NCBI GenBank assembly: GCA_032871835.1
Contig: CM065297.1
Coordinates: 36,395,098 to 36,459,097 of the forward strand
DNA length: 64,000 bases
Direction: 5' to 3'
Origin: Dipteronia dyeriana
Taxonomy: Eukaryota > Streptophyta > Magnoliopsida > Sapindales > Sapindaceae
The notes beneath the pieces are model-generated. The model searched no databases and was not told the DNA's origin. It saw only the letters and a list, made by a program, of their open reading frames with translations. Below are positions 12,509-24,279 of the stretch, piece after piece. The position numbers and the translations under genes are program-made. Within the stretch, counting starts at the first letter, position 1. The number at the start of each line of letters is the position of its first letter.

Positions 12509-13679
12509 TGTAAGAACCTCTATTTTGGTGATTGGCTTATTTCATGACATACCACATTGGGGATGATTGTGTAATAGGTAGCTAAGGTCTTCTTGATGAT
12601 TATCAAGGTAACCTTCCAAGCATCTCCATGACTCTAAGATCAAGAGCTTCAAAAGGTATATCACTTGACTTTTATTCTTGAAAAGATTAGGTCAACACAC
12701 ACACATACCTCATGCATGTTTTGTTCTTCTTCAATTTGTGTTGAAATTGTTTATTTGTGTGCATCCTTTTCACAATCACCCTTGCACTTCATCTCTGTAT
12801 TTAATATGGTTTTATATGGCGTAATTGTGTTGTGTCTGCGCTTGCACAATGGTATGCTTGTCTTTGCTTGTTTAGTGACCATTTGAGAAGATCTCATTGC
12901 CCTCTTGTTTTGGTCTTTGGTCACATGGTCCTATACCATGAGTTTGGAGATTTACTGATGTCCCTTTCTGAACATAACTCTTTCAATAAACATTGAAACT
13001 TTTTTCCATAAATTGGAGAAGAAAGTAGACATCCGTACCTTTTCAATGATATATTATTTGATAAATTTCAATGTCATTTAGTCATGGTTTGGGGTGCTCG
13101 AATATCGAGCTAATGCGTTGTCTTATGCAATTCCAGTAGGTGGGTGCAGTTCAGGTTGCCCAATATAGAGCGACCTGTAGAGCGACTTTTTATTGTTTTA
13201 CATTCTAGTAGGTTAGCGCTTTGCAGTCGCCCAGAAATTGTTTTAAACATTCACAATATGTTGTAGTTTCATCCAGGGCTTATATATAAAACCCATCTTC
13301 TTTCCCGTTCATTTTAGAGCTCACAAAATCAAAATATAGCGAGAGAAAGAGCTCCTTAGAGAGATAAAGCTTCTAGCATTGTTCTTTGACTTTCTAAACC
13401 AAACCCATGCATCAATGTCATCTTTCATGCATTTATCTTTCATAGGTCTTCTTGGTTTCATGACTAGTTAATTTACGACTACATTAAAGCTCATTTATTG
13501 TTGTTCTTACTCTATATTAGGTATTTATAGCTTGATTAAATACATAGACTCTCTTTATTGCATATTTTTATGAGTCTAGATTACATGATTGGGTATGTTT
13601 ATGATAGGTATAATTTAGAACCACATGGCCCCTCTATCTAAGTCTTTATGCCTTGCATCTTGACCTTGATATTTAAACA
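12509..13679 (+). repeat. S element 3' LTR, first part (U3 and promoter)
   Basis: Begins TGTAAGAACCTC directly after the polypurine tract. It contains a word block (13096-13230: inverted GCTCG-N5-CGAGC, two GAGCGAC copies, GTCGC) and a TATA box TATATATAAA at 13281-13290, followed by TTTTAGAGCTC, a likely start region shared with the S LTR at 32169-33712. It is split at 13680 by a plus C1 LTR and resumes at 17586. Confidence 0.7.
13281..13290 (+). promoter_or_regulatory. TATA box of the S LTR
   Basis: TATATATAAA in the context GGGCTTATATATAAAACCC, with TTTTAGAGCTC about 27 bp after it. The second S LTR has GGGCTTCATATAAAAATAG followed by TTTTAGAGCTTC, so the core promoter is conserved while the flanks are not. 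Confidence 0.6.
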
Positions 13680-14248
13680 AGTTGGGATTATGCTCAATAG
13701 CAAGACTGTAATAATGTATTTGACCATCTTTTCATATTCAAGTGATTTTTAGTTTGACAAATCGTATAGCATTTATAGTTTAATTATTAAAATTGTCAAA
13801 ACTAATTAATCATAAAAGACTATGATAAAAGAAAAATTGTTCGTACATCTGGATATGTGTGAGATAGACACAATTCTTTAGTTAGTCTTGAACAATATTC
13901 ACAACTTAAGATAAAGGTTAGGCACCTTTACCTCGTTAAAGTTGTAATTCTTTTGCTAGCATTTGACTGGGATCAAATGTGTTACGATGAGTCTAAAATC
14001 ATCAAAGTGTGGTGTTATTGGGCAAAATAATCTAGTGCACTAGGTGCATTGAATAGAATCCCAGTGAAATACATTATCTAGAACCGTCATTGGATAAACG
14101 TTTTCAATAGTGTCTATTGAATTATGGCTTATGGACAAGTCAAAATATCCAAGTTGAAAATGTGGTCATATGAGTAAATATAGTAACTAGGAGAGCTATA
14201 GGCGGTCTATGAGCTCTTCACGATTACTGGTATTCTTCACGAGGATTC
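13680..14248 (+). repeat. C1 LTR inserted in the S LTR, first part
   Basis: Plus-oriented C1 LTR starting AGTTGGGATTATGCTC (first base of the usual TG changed) and running to CACGAGGATTC, where a minus C1 LTR interrupts it at 14249. A deletion near 14105 removes the segment with the antisense frame: AAACGTTTTCAATAG joins two parts that are about 230 bp apart in other copies. It resumes at 16455. Confidence 0.8.
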
Positions 14249-16454
14249 TGTAGGAAAAAATTGGTTCAAAATGTGGCGGAAGCGTAAAATTAGGGCTTGG
14301 ACTATTTTATAAAAATTTCATTTTAAAAGAAAGAACTTTAGCCCCATATTAATTGACGTATAATTAAAGTATCGTACCTTTTTCTCGTGATGATTGAACA
14401 AGTGTTGAGTTTAATCCGCAAAATCTTCCAATTCAACCACGAACGTGAATCACCTAGGAGTGTGGGCTCCCTTTCTTTAAATTGTATAACTGAGGATGGA
14501 AACAAACAAAATCTCTTTCTTTTGTTACTCACAATAATCCTCCAAGAAGAAAAACAAAAAATGTTAGGTCGCTTGTGAGTTATCAATCAATTTGATTGAA
14601 ACTCGCGTGAACCTTGATTTGATGTTGTACACAAAACCTTTTAATTTAAAGGATACTAGTGCACTATCGAAAACAAAACATTCATTCTTCCTTTTCTTCT
14701 TTTCCGAATTTCACACACCTATCTTTAGCAAGAACCGGATTCTTGCACTCAAAATTCTCTCTTAGCTGAATTTTCTCCATAGAAAAATTGTTGTGCCCGT
14801 GTATTTTTTTTTAATCAATAGCCTTGGCTGAATTTACCAATAGGTTTCTTAAATCCTCTCCTAAAGAGGATTTACTTGGTGGGCAATAATTTTATCTCTA
14901 GGTGGATTTACTTGGTGACAAAGAATCCTTTTCTATAAAAGATTTCTTTTCCACACCAAGAATCATAATCCAACTCAAATCGCATTTATTCAATAACAAA
15001 TTATTGAATATAATTAAATTGTGTCTAAATCAAAACTTCCTAATAGAAATCAAATACTTCCTAATTTGACTAGATAAATGATTTCCTACTATTTATCTAC
15101 TTATCAAATAAAGTATTTGTTTCTTATAATATTACAAACAATAATATGACTCTAGTAGACCATCTGCAACTAGAAAAAAGATTTTGACTTTTAATTAAAA
15201 AATTAATTAATTAATAAACTAATTAATTTCCTTTTAATTAAATAATAAAATAAAAAACAATATATAAGACTAATAAATAGTCCCTTGCCGCCCAAGCCTA
15301 TATATATGGGCCAAATATTGTTTTTCCTATTTTATTAAATCTATTGGATATAAATAAAAAGTCCACATGTGAACTAGACTCATTCTTACTAAAAGAAACA
15401 AGTCCACATGCCTTAATACAATTCTAATTGGACCTAAAAATTTGTCTGGTAGAATATATCAAGTGATCCATGCAAGTTCATGTGGATTGGGAATCTTGGC
15501 GGACTATCTAAATTTAAGTGTCAATAGACATAACCTAATCACAATCAACAAATGAGTCACCAAAGTCCGATCTATTAATTTCAGTTCATTCTACTAAAGA
15601 ACTAAAATTGAACTCCCAAACAAAGATAGAGTAAGTCAATATTGCTCATTCATACCCTAGACAATCTTAATGGATAAAGTGTATCCTCGTGAAGAATATT
15701 AGCAATCGCCAAGAGCACATGCCTCCTATAGCCCCCCAAGTTACCATATTTAATCATATGACTATATTTTGAACTTGGATATTTTGACTTGTCTAGAAGC
15801 CATATTTCAGTAGACACTATTGAAAACTTAATGTTAAGATTTAATATCAAATACCTTAAAACATCTATATGATGATATTCTACTCTCAATTAATAAATAA
15901 AGCCACGATGTCCATATCTATAAATGAAGTCCTCTGTCAATTACCAAATGAATACCATCAAACTACCATTAGTCAATCATTTATCTCAGTATTGAGATAG
16001 ACTCTCCGATTGTCTTCAAGTATAAACTTTTATCCATTAACGGTTCTGGATAAAGTATCTCACTGTGATTCTATTCAATGCACCTAGTGCACTAGATTCC
16101 ATTGCCTACAGACACCACACTTTGATGATTTTAGACTCATCAAAACACATTTGATCCCACTCAATTGCTAGCAAAAGAATCTACAACTTTAACAAGATAA
16201 AGGCGCCCAACCTTTATCTTAAGTTGTGAATATTATTCAAGACTAATTAAAGAATTGTCTACCTCACACATATCCAGATGTACGAACAATTCTTGTTTTC
16301 TCATAGTCTTTTGACCTATGATTATTTACTTTTGACAATTATAACAGTTAAGCTATAAATTCTATAAGATTTTTAAAAATAGAAATCACTTTATTAATAT
16401 GAAAAGATTGTCAAATACATCATTACACTTTTGCTATCGAGCGTAATCTCAACA
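14249..16454 (-). repeat. C1 solo LTR nested in another C1 LTR
   Basis: A complete 2206-bp minus-oriented C1 LTR (TGTAGGAAAAAATTGG ... AATCTCAACA) with no internal sequence on either side. The host LTR reads GATTC before it (14244-14248) and GATAC after it (16455-16459); the unoccupied family sequence is GATAC. This is a 5-bp target-site duplication with one later change. It is a clean solo LTR, as left by recombination between two LTRs of one element. Its antisense frame carries a deletion near 15965. Confidence 0.85.
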
Positions 16455-17585
16455 GATACACTATCTCTATTGAGATTTTCTAATAGCCTAATATATTTTT
16501 TTTACCTTGCTATTTAATTAAATAGAAATTAATTAAGTAATTATTTCATTAAAAGACAAAATCTTTTTCCTAGTAGGAGAAGGTCTCCTAGTTTCATACT
16601 ATTGTTAGTAGTGTGATAAGTATCAAAAACTTTATTTGATAAGTAGATAAATAAAATGAATTTTTTTATCTAGTAAAATTAGGAAGTATTTGATATCTAT
16701 CAAAACTCTAATTGAATATTGGTCAAATTAGGAAGTTTTTGATATAGTCACAATTATAATTTATATTCAATAATTGGTTATTAAATAAATACACTTTTGA
16801 GTTGGATTAAGAGTCGTGGTGTGGAAAAGGATTCTTCTTTAGGAGAGGATTCTTGGCCACCAAATAAATCCTCCTAGAAAGAGGATTCTTGCCCACCAAA
16901 TAAATCCTCTTTAAGAGAGGATTTGGATACCTCTATATACTCCTATGTAAAATTCGGCCAACCTAGTTTTTTCTTGAAAAGAAATGTTGGCCAAGCCATA
17001 ATCTAAGGAAGAAAGATTTCGGCCAAGCTATTTTTCTAAGAGAGAAACTTCGGCCAAGAGAGAATTTTGATAGGGAAAATTTTAGTTTCCGCTCTAGTTG
17101 AAATTCGACCAACTCTTAAAAATAGTGTGTAGAATTCGGCCAAGCATAGAGAAAAGAGGGAATGTTTTTGTGTTTGATAGTGCACTAGTATCCTTTACAT
17201 CGACAAGATTTTGTGTAGAAAAATCGAATCCAATTCACGCAAGTTTCAATCAAATAGATTGACAATTCACAAGTGACCAAATATGTTTGGGTTTTATATT
17301 GGAGGATTATTGTGACTAACAAAAGAAAAAGATTTTGTTTGTTTTCATCCTCGGGTATACAATTCAAATAAAGGAAGCCCACACACCTAGGTGATTCACG
17401 TTCGTGATTGAATTGGAAGATCTTGCAGATTCAATTCGGTGCAACTTCAGTCGTCACGAGAAAAAGGTACTATACTTTTAATATACGTTAATTAATCAAG
17501 GGTTCATGTTCTTTCTTTTAAAGGGAAAATTTTAAAATATACTCAAACCCCTTTTTATGCTTTTGACACGTGATTTTTCCATACA
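16455..17585 (+). repeat. C1 LTR inserted in the S LTR, second part
   Basis: Continuation of 13680-14248. After GATACACTATCTC it has a roughly 400-bp internal deletion (near 16480), then the AT-rich block, the promoter words (16830-16925, AGGATTCTTGNCCACCAAATAAATCC repeated), a TATA-like CTATATACTCC near 16932, and several TTCGGCCAA or TTGGCCAA words (16967-17140). It ends TTTTTCCATACA at 17585. No convincing target-site duplication pairs 13675-13679 with 17586-17590. Confidence 0.78.
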
Positions 17586-18310
17586 ATACCTTATTGATTG
17601 CATATTTGTTGCCCTTGTTATATACTGTGACAACTTGTGTTGTTTGGACTTTTAATTGACAATTAGGTTGTTAGATTTTATCCATACTTGTAATTGAGTC
17701 CTTATGTGTGGGCATGTAAGCATTGTTTGATAACTAGGTTGTTGAATTACATTATAACATAGAGTTAAGCATTTTGTGTGTGGTCTTACACATTATTGCA
17801 TTTAAGTATATTGTCATATATACACTTAGGCTTTTAATTCTCTTCTCAGGGTCAAAGTCTCATGGCTTCTTGGTGAAGTTGCACAAGCAAGTGAAGTCTT
17901 GTAACAAAAGGTTGGTTGGCAAGCATGTGATGTCAAGAGCCACTGTAAAAGGCCTATTGGGTAGATTAAGAGTGCTCATGCCAAGATTAGTGGATCAGGG
18001 ATATCACTAGGGATTGAACTAAGGGTGGTAAGTGGTACTGTCCATAGCCTAAGGTTATCGAGAGTTAGAGTCCGCGTATCACTTGAGGGTGTAATCTTTT
18101 TTTATGGCTCAAGTGGGTAGCGTGGCTAGTTCCATGGTTTTTCCTATTTGGAGGGTTTCCACTTAAAAATAGCAAGTGTTCTTTATATTTCTGCACTTCA
18201 CTTGATTTTTATTGTTTGCTTGTTTTGGTTTATTATGATTAAGATTGACTTATTGAAAAAGATGGTAATAATTGATTACCGGTCACCTCCCTCTAGCTTG
18301 TTTAGACACA
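17586..18310 (+). repeat. S element 3' LTR, second part (R/U5)
   Basis: Non-coding sequence after the C1 LTR that continues the S LTR. Near its end it has CCTATTTGGAGGGTTTCCAC followed by TTAAAAATAG, and CACCTCCCTCTAGC followed by TTTAGACACA, which match the U5 end of the minus S LTR (32169-32360) on the opposite strand. I place the LTR end at AGACACA (18310), giving an LTR of about 1.9 kb. The end position is approximate. Confidence 0.5.
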
Positions 18311-18844
18311 CAATTAATTATTTCCACCTTATACAAATTAGTCGACTTTGACTTTGTTTGTTCCGGTTTGCTTCATAAGGGATTCCTTACCTAGGCATAT
18401 GTGACTGATTCTATTATTAATGATCAGGTAGTGTGTGAATTGATGGTTGCCAGTCCGAATTTGGATAACCAAGAAACTAAACAGCAAAAGGAACAAGTTG
18501 ATTCCCATCACAGATCTTTGTTTCCACCTTCGATTAAGAGGAAACTGTTTCCTAACAACTAGTCTCAAAACAGTTCATCAAATCCAATTGGCATGGATAA
18601 CCCTAACTCAAAGGAGGTTACATATGGAATTATGTGTTGAAAGCTGATAAATACCGTTTTTGTGTACGTAAAATTGCTTGTCAAACGAAATTTATAGGTC
18701 CTAAAATGCACTCAAGATTGCTTTGCAAAAAAAATATAATGGCAAGTAACCTATCGTCAACAGAAATCAAGCAATAGCTATGATCAAATTGAACTCGAGT
18801 ACTAAAAGAAATAAAAGTAAAGCAACGATTTGATTGGTTGATTA
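18311..18844. other. Unassigned spacer
   Basis: About 530 bp between the S LTR end and a plus C1 LTR. No reading frame, LTR match or inverted repeat was recognised. It may be old flanking genomic DNA of the S element. Confidence 0.4.
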
Positions 18845-21015
18845 TGTTGGGATTATGCTCGATAGCAAGAGTGTAATAATATATTTCCCAAACTTTTCAT
18901 ATTAATAAAAGTGATTTCTAGTTTAACAAATCCTATAGCATTTATAGTATAATTATTATAATTGTCAAAAGTAAATAATCAGAAGGCCAAAAGACTATGA
19001 TAAAAGAAGATTTTTTCATACATCTGGATATGTATGAGGTAGACACAATTCTTTATTTAGTCTTGAATAATATTCACAACTTAAGATAAAGGTTGTACGC
19101 CTTTATATTGTCAAAGTTGTAAATTCTTTTGCTAACATTTGAGTGGGATGAAATGTGTTATGATGAGTCTAAAATCATCAAAGTATCGTGTCTTTGGGCA
19201 AAAGAATCTAGTGTACTGGGTGCAATGAATAGAATCACATGGAAATACTTTATCCATAACCGTTAACGGATAAAAGTTTTCAATCAAATACAATCGGAGA
19301 GTCTATCTCAATCCTGAGATAAATGATGGACTTATGGTTGCAAGTGTTATCATTTGAGCTATCAATGAGTACGATTATATAGCGTAGTATGTCCTCGATA
19401 GTTTGGTGGTATTCATTTGTTAATCGACAGACGATTTGATTTATAGATATGGACATCGTGGCTCCATTTATTAAATAAGAGTAGAATATCATCAAATGGA
19501 CATTTTGAGGTATTGGATATTAAATCTTAACGTTAAGTTTACAATAGTATCTATTGAAATATGGCTTCTGGACAAGTCAAAATATCCAAGTTCAAAATAT
19601 GGTCATATGAGTAAATATGGAACCTTGGAGATCTTGGCGATTACTGATATTCTTCACGAGGATACACTTTCTCCATTAAGATTGTCTAGGGTATGAATGA
19701 GCAATATTGACTTATTCTATCTTTATTTATTAGTTCAATTTTAGTTCTTTAGTGGAATGAACTAAAATTAATAGATCAGACCTAAGTGAATCATTTGTTG
19801 ATTGTGATTAGGTTATGTCTATTGGAGCTTAAATTTAGATAGCCCATCAAGATCCCTAATCCACACTAACTTGCATGGATCACTTGATATATTCTACCGG
19901 ACCAATTTATTGGTCTATCTAGAATTGTATTAAGGCATGTGGACTTGTTTCATTTAGTAAGAATGAGTCTAGTTCACATGTGGAATTTTTATTTCAGTCC
20001 AATGGTTTCAGTAAAATAGGAAAAACAATATTTGGTCCATATTTATATAGCTTGGGCGGCAAGGGAGTATATAATAGCCTTATATATTGTTTTTTAGTTA
20101 ATTAATTAATTAATTAATTAACTAATTAATTAAAAGTCCATTTTTTAGTAGGAGACAGTCTCCTAGAGTCATATTTTTATTGTTAATATGATAAGTATCA
20201 AATACTATATATAATAAGCAGAAAAATAATAGGAATTTATTTATCTAGTCAAATAAAGAAATATTTGATTTCTATTTGGACTCTAGTTGACAGTTGGTCA
20301 AATTAGAAAGTTTTCTATTTAGTCACAATTTAATTATATTCAATAATTGGTTATAGAATAAATACACTATTTAAGTTGGATTAGAAGTCTTGGTGTGAAA
20401 AAGAAATCTTCTAAATGGATTCTTTGTGACCAAGTAAATCCACCTAGAGAAAGGATTCTTACCCACCAAGTAAATCCTCTATAGAAGAGGATTTGTATAC
20501 CTATATATACACCTAGTGAATTCGGCCAAATAAATTTTATGTTGAAAATTTCGGCCAAGCTAGAAAGTTTTGAGAGAGAAAAAAAATTAGATTTTGCTCT
20601 AGACAAAATCTAGCCAACTCATAGATATTGTGTATTTAATTCGGCCAAGGAGAAGAGAAAAGGGGAACTCTTTTGTTTTCGATAGTGCACTAGTATCCTT
20701 TACAACAAAAGGGTTTTGTGTAAAAAAAATAAATCGGGTTCACGCGAGTTTCAATCAAATAGATTGATGATTCATAAGTGACCGAACGTTCTTAGGTTTT
20801 CTCTTGGAGGATTTTTGTGATTAACAAAAGAAAGAGATTTTGTTTGTTTCCATCCTCAGGTATACAATTTAAAGAAAGGGAGCCCACACTCCTAGATGAT
20901 TCATGTTCGTGATTGGATTGAAAGATCTTGCGGATTCAATTAGGTGCTAATTCAATAGTGATGAGAAAAAATGTATGGTACTTTTAATATATGTCAATTA
21001 ATCTAGGGTTAAGGT
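18845..21015 (+). repeat. C1 LTR, plus, 3' end cut off
   Basis: Starts with a canonical TGTTGGGATTATGCTCGATA and keeps the whole LTR order: antisense 71-codon frame (19280-19495), sense frame (19496-19696), AT-rich block (20095-20130), promoter words, TATATATACACC (about 20504) and TTCGGCCAA words. It stops at GGGTTAAGGT, about 90 bp before the family 3' end, where a minus C1 LTR starts at 21016. No internal region follows, so it is a solo or truncated LTR. Confidence 0.83.
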
Positions 21016-21683
21016 TGTAGGGAAAATAATGCACTCGCAGCGGAAGCGTGATAAAATTTAATAAAAATTAGGGTTTGTGTATAAATAAAAATATTCCCTT
21101 TAAATAACAAGAACCTTAACCCTAGATTAATTGATAAATATAAAAAGTGTCGTAAATTTTTCTCGTGACGATTGAACAAGCGCCTAATTGATTCCGTAAG
21201 ATCTTCCAATCCAATCACGAACGTGAATCACCTAGGAGTGTGGACTCCCTTTCTTCATCTTGTATAACTGAGGATGGAAACAAACAAAATCTTGTTCCTT
21301 GTTAGTCATAATAATCCTAAAAGAGAAAAATCAAGAATGTCCGGCCACTTGTGAATTATCAATCAATTTGATAGAAACTCGTGTGAACCTTGATTCGATG
21401 TTGTACACAAAACCCTTTTGATGTAAAGGATACTAGTGTACTATCGAAAACAAAAACATTCCCCTTTTTCTCCTCTTGGCCGAATTCACACTATCTCTAT
21501 GAGTTGGTTGAATTTTATCCAGAGTAAAAACTGAATTTTTTCTCCCTCAAAATTCTCTCTTGCTTGGCCAAATTCTCTCTTTAGAAAATCCCAAGCTTGG
21601 CCAAAAATAATTCTTGCAATTAATTAGAGGTGGCCGAAATTTCCAAACCTATATATATACGATCATAAGTCCTCTCCAATTAA
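21016..21683 (-). repeat. C1 LTR 3' part (element E)
   Basis: Minus-oriented: TGTAGGGAAAATAATGCACT through several GGCCGAA / GGCCAAA words to about 21683, where it joins integrase. Only the R/U5-side 668 bp of the family LTR are present. It is the inverse of the adjoining plus LTR, forming a near-palindromic structure. Confidence 0.8.
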
Positions 21684-23521
21684 TTGTTTAAGGAGCGTTG
21701 AATAACTCAATATAGACCTAACCATATCCAAAAGAGTTCTATTTCTCCTTTCTGCCACCCAATTTTGTTGAGGTGTGCCTGGTACAGAAAACTGAGAAAT
21801 TATCCCATTATCAATAAGATATTGTTGAAGCTCACCAGATAGATATTCTCCACCATGATCAGACCTCAAGATTTTTATGCGTTTCTCAAGCTGATTTTCT
21901 ATTTTAGCTTTAAATGCTTTAAACATATCAAAAGCATCCGACCAAATTTTGAGTGATCATCTGTCAAAGTGATGAATTACTCATATCCACCTCTAGCTTG
22001 AATGCTCATAGCTCCACGCACATCAGTGTGTATAAATCCTAAACATTTGATGGCTTTTATGCCTTTGGTCGTGCCTTTTGGTCATTTTACCTTCCAAACA
22101 GATTCACAATTTGGTAGATCATCAACCTTTAAGTCACTTAGAGGTCCGTCACTAACCAATCTTTTAATCTTATTTAGGTTAATATGACCTAGGCGCAAAT
22201 GCCATAGGTAGGTTTCATCTTTTGATAATTTTACTCTTTTAAGATTAGGTTCCATTTATTCTGTGTCTAACAAGTGAAAGATATTTCTACGCAAATAGAA
22301 TAAACAATTTTCCAATATAAATTTGCAAATAATTTTGTCATTCTTACTAATAATAAAAGCTTTATTAAAAGTAACTGAATAACCAAATTTATTTAAACAA
22401 GAAACTGAAATTAAATTCCTCTTAAATTGAGGTACATAATAAACGGCTACTAAATCTAAATGCCTATAAGAATCTAAACCAATTCTAATATCTCCCACTG
22501 AACTAGCAGACACCAACACTTCATTGCCTAAGCGCAAGTTGAATTCATTCTAATTAAGCCTTCTCCATTCCTTGAACCCTTGTAAGGAAAAACAAACATG
22601 ATTAGTGGCTTCGAAGTCTATGATAGAAGAATCCATAGAATCTGCCAAAAAACATGTTTCAAGATAATTTATATTACCTTCTTCCTTTTTGTCTTGAGAC
22701 TTTGGGTAATTTATTTTCCAATGTCCCTTTTCATCATAAAGGAAACACTTCCCTTTGATCTCGGTTAATTTCTTTGTCTTCTTCTTTGTAGGTCCTAGTT
22801 GATTTTTCTTCCGTTGTTTCTTGACCATCTTACGGGTCTTATCAGTAGCAACTTTACATACAATATGAATCTATTAACCCTTGCCTTTCACAAGGATCTT
22901 TTCCATGCTTTGAACATCTTGCATCAGGCCTTGCAAGGTGTATTCCTTATCGTTCAAGGTGCAGTCCAACTTGAATTGATCAAAGGAATCCGATAGTGAG
23001 TTGATAATCATGTCAATTTTGGCCTTACCATCTATCTCAGCACCATTTAGTTCAGCAATGTTGAGATGTGTTATGACTTTCATTATCTGATCTTTCACAG
23101 CATGTCCAGGTTTCATCCTAAGATTCATAAAAGCACTCACTGCCTCTCTCTTAGTCATCCTACACCTCATAGCAAACATCTCCTCTAAAGACATCATTAT
23201 ATAGGTAGCAGTCTCCCTTCCTACAAGTTGATATTGCAACACATCAGAGATGGTGGCCATAATGTAACATTTATCCATCTCATTAGAAGACTCCCATTGC
23301 TGATACTCATCTCTTTGCTCCTTAGTAGATTCATTAGTAGGAGTAGGTTGTTTAGGAGTGCACAGAACAAACCTAGGCTTTTCTAATTGCCATAAAATCC
23401 TAATTTTCCTTTTACATGTGACATAATTATCACCAGTTAAAGTATTGTCATTAAGGATGTTGATTAGAGATGGGGTCTTGATTTCTGAACAATAACAAAA
23501 ATTATATAAGTAAATAATCAT
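21684..23521 (-). pseudogene. C1 gag-pol remnant of element E
   Basis: Minus strand. Gag (22874-23521) is open for 215 codons and is the longest gag frame here; its usual Met start (MTPS in sister copies) reads Lys (KTPS). Then comes a zinc-knuckle region reading CFLYDEKGHWKINY, in which two of the cysteines of CX2CX4HX4C are tyrosine, so metal binding is lost. The protease site reads IIDFEATNHVC against IIDSGATNHVC in the family. The GAG-pre-integrase region and integrase core follow (21663-21926: SDHGGEYLSGE and VAERRNRTLLD, so the second Asp and the Glu are kept). The sequence ends inside integrase. RT and RNase H are absent. Confidence 0.87.
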
Positions 23522-24236
23522 GATAAAGCACTTTCGAATATTTATCTTGAATTAAATAATTCAACAGTAAAAATTCAAAGGTGATCCAACCCCATAAATG
23601 TCACGCCTCCTTTAGGACTCACAACATTTACTAGTTGGACTAGGTCCCACCTAATTGTTAACATAACAACCAACATTTTCAATTTTAGCCTTCTAATTTT
23701 TGTTGACAAGAACTCTTGGGAGGATATTAATAAATTACATTGAGTGTAATACCAAGTTATCGACCTTCAATATAATCCCTCACGAATATCCCTCATTTGG
23801 AAGTAAATATTGTTTGGGCTAATTGTCTAATCTATCCTTGTAAGGAAGTATCTTGCTAAATTCCATTCATTAGTACCCCTTGGGGGGTTAATCACGAAAC
23901 ATAAAGCTCAACTAAACTTGGAGGCCGTATGTGTTCTAATACACCTTCTCATGACCTTCGTCGTCCGGACTCTCTCGACCGCCTCCCATGGGCGTGCGCA
24001 CCCTTGGCCCTTACCCGTAGGTGTGCGCATGCCACAAACCCTTAAAGGGCTGCCATGTGCAGCCCATGGCTTCCAAATGGCTGCCGTTCACAGCCCATGC
24101 CACAACAAACGTGGCTGCGTGCTCTTCGCACGCACGTTCGTTGCTACGGCTCGCATGGTCCCAAACTTGTTCCGGTTGCTCCTAATTCTTCAAACATTCG
24201 AGTCTTTGAAACTTAAGTGTATTACAAAAGAATTAG
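23522..24236 (-). other. C1 leader (5' untranslated) of element E
   Basis: Homologous to the leaders at 26720-28022 and 50692-51965. It holds the GC-rich block (about 23960-24165) with two tandem copies of a roughly 31-bp unit built on GGCTGCC and CAGCCCATG. The 114-codon plus-strand frame across it is a by-product of the GC-rich block, not a gene. Primer site and LTR end are missing. Confidence 0.7.
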
Positions 24237-24279
24237 CTTGTATACCTGAGGTAGGAAACTAACAATATCTTGTTCCTTG
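24237..24279 (-). repeat. C1 LTR scrap
   Basis: GTATACCTGAGGTAGGAAAC and the following CAATATCTTGTTCCTTG match the inside of minus-oriented C1 LTRs (for example near 21261-21302). It is a 43-bp remnant of element E's 5' LTR, cut on the right by element A, which starts at 24280. Confidence 0.65.

Larger units (their letters stand above)
7055..18310 (+). mobile_element. S element 1: SIRE/Maximus-like copia, interrupted
   Basis: Plus-strand Ty1/copia of a second family: protease fragment (7055-7131), integrase end to RNase H (7412-9570), a long non-coding 3' region (9571-12508), polypurine tract, and a 3' LTR split in two (12509-13679 and 17586-18310). The SIRE/Maximus-like placement rests on protein motifs such as LDSGCSRHM, IFISQPKYAKNLVKKF and YCDNMSAINISKNP, and on the long gap between pol and LTR. 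No 5' LTR or gag is in the window. It is interrupted by C1 LTR remnants at 7132-7411 and 13680-17585. Confidence 0.75.
21016..24279 (-). mobile_element. C1 element E, truncated minus copy
   Basis: On the minus strand: a scrap of 5' LTR (24237-24279), leader (23522-24236), gag, protease and part of integrase (21684-23521), then an abrupt joint to the 3'-most 668 bp of an LTR (21016-21683). RT and RNase H are missing. Element A is inserted at 24280 into the 5' LTR scrap. The left LTR lies tail-to-tail against the plus LTR at 18845-21015. Confidence 0.75.

Noticed and set aside
13675..17590. Target-site duplication for the C1 LTR in the S LTR
   Set aside because: The flanks AAACA and ATACC match at only three of five positions, too weak to call.
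17774..18010. 78-codon plus-strand frame as a small host gene
   Set aside because: It lies in the U5-side half of the S LTR, has no recognisable domain and is not supported by the minus S LTR copy.
23918..24262. 114-codon plus-strand frame as a gene
   Set aside because: It lies antisense across the C1 leader GC-rich block, and the same block gives unrelated frames in other copies (27033-27344 minus, 42099-42533 plus). There is no conserved start, stop or protein similarity.
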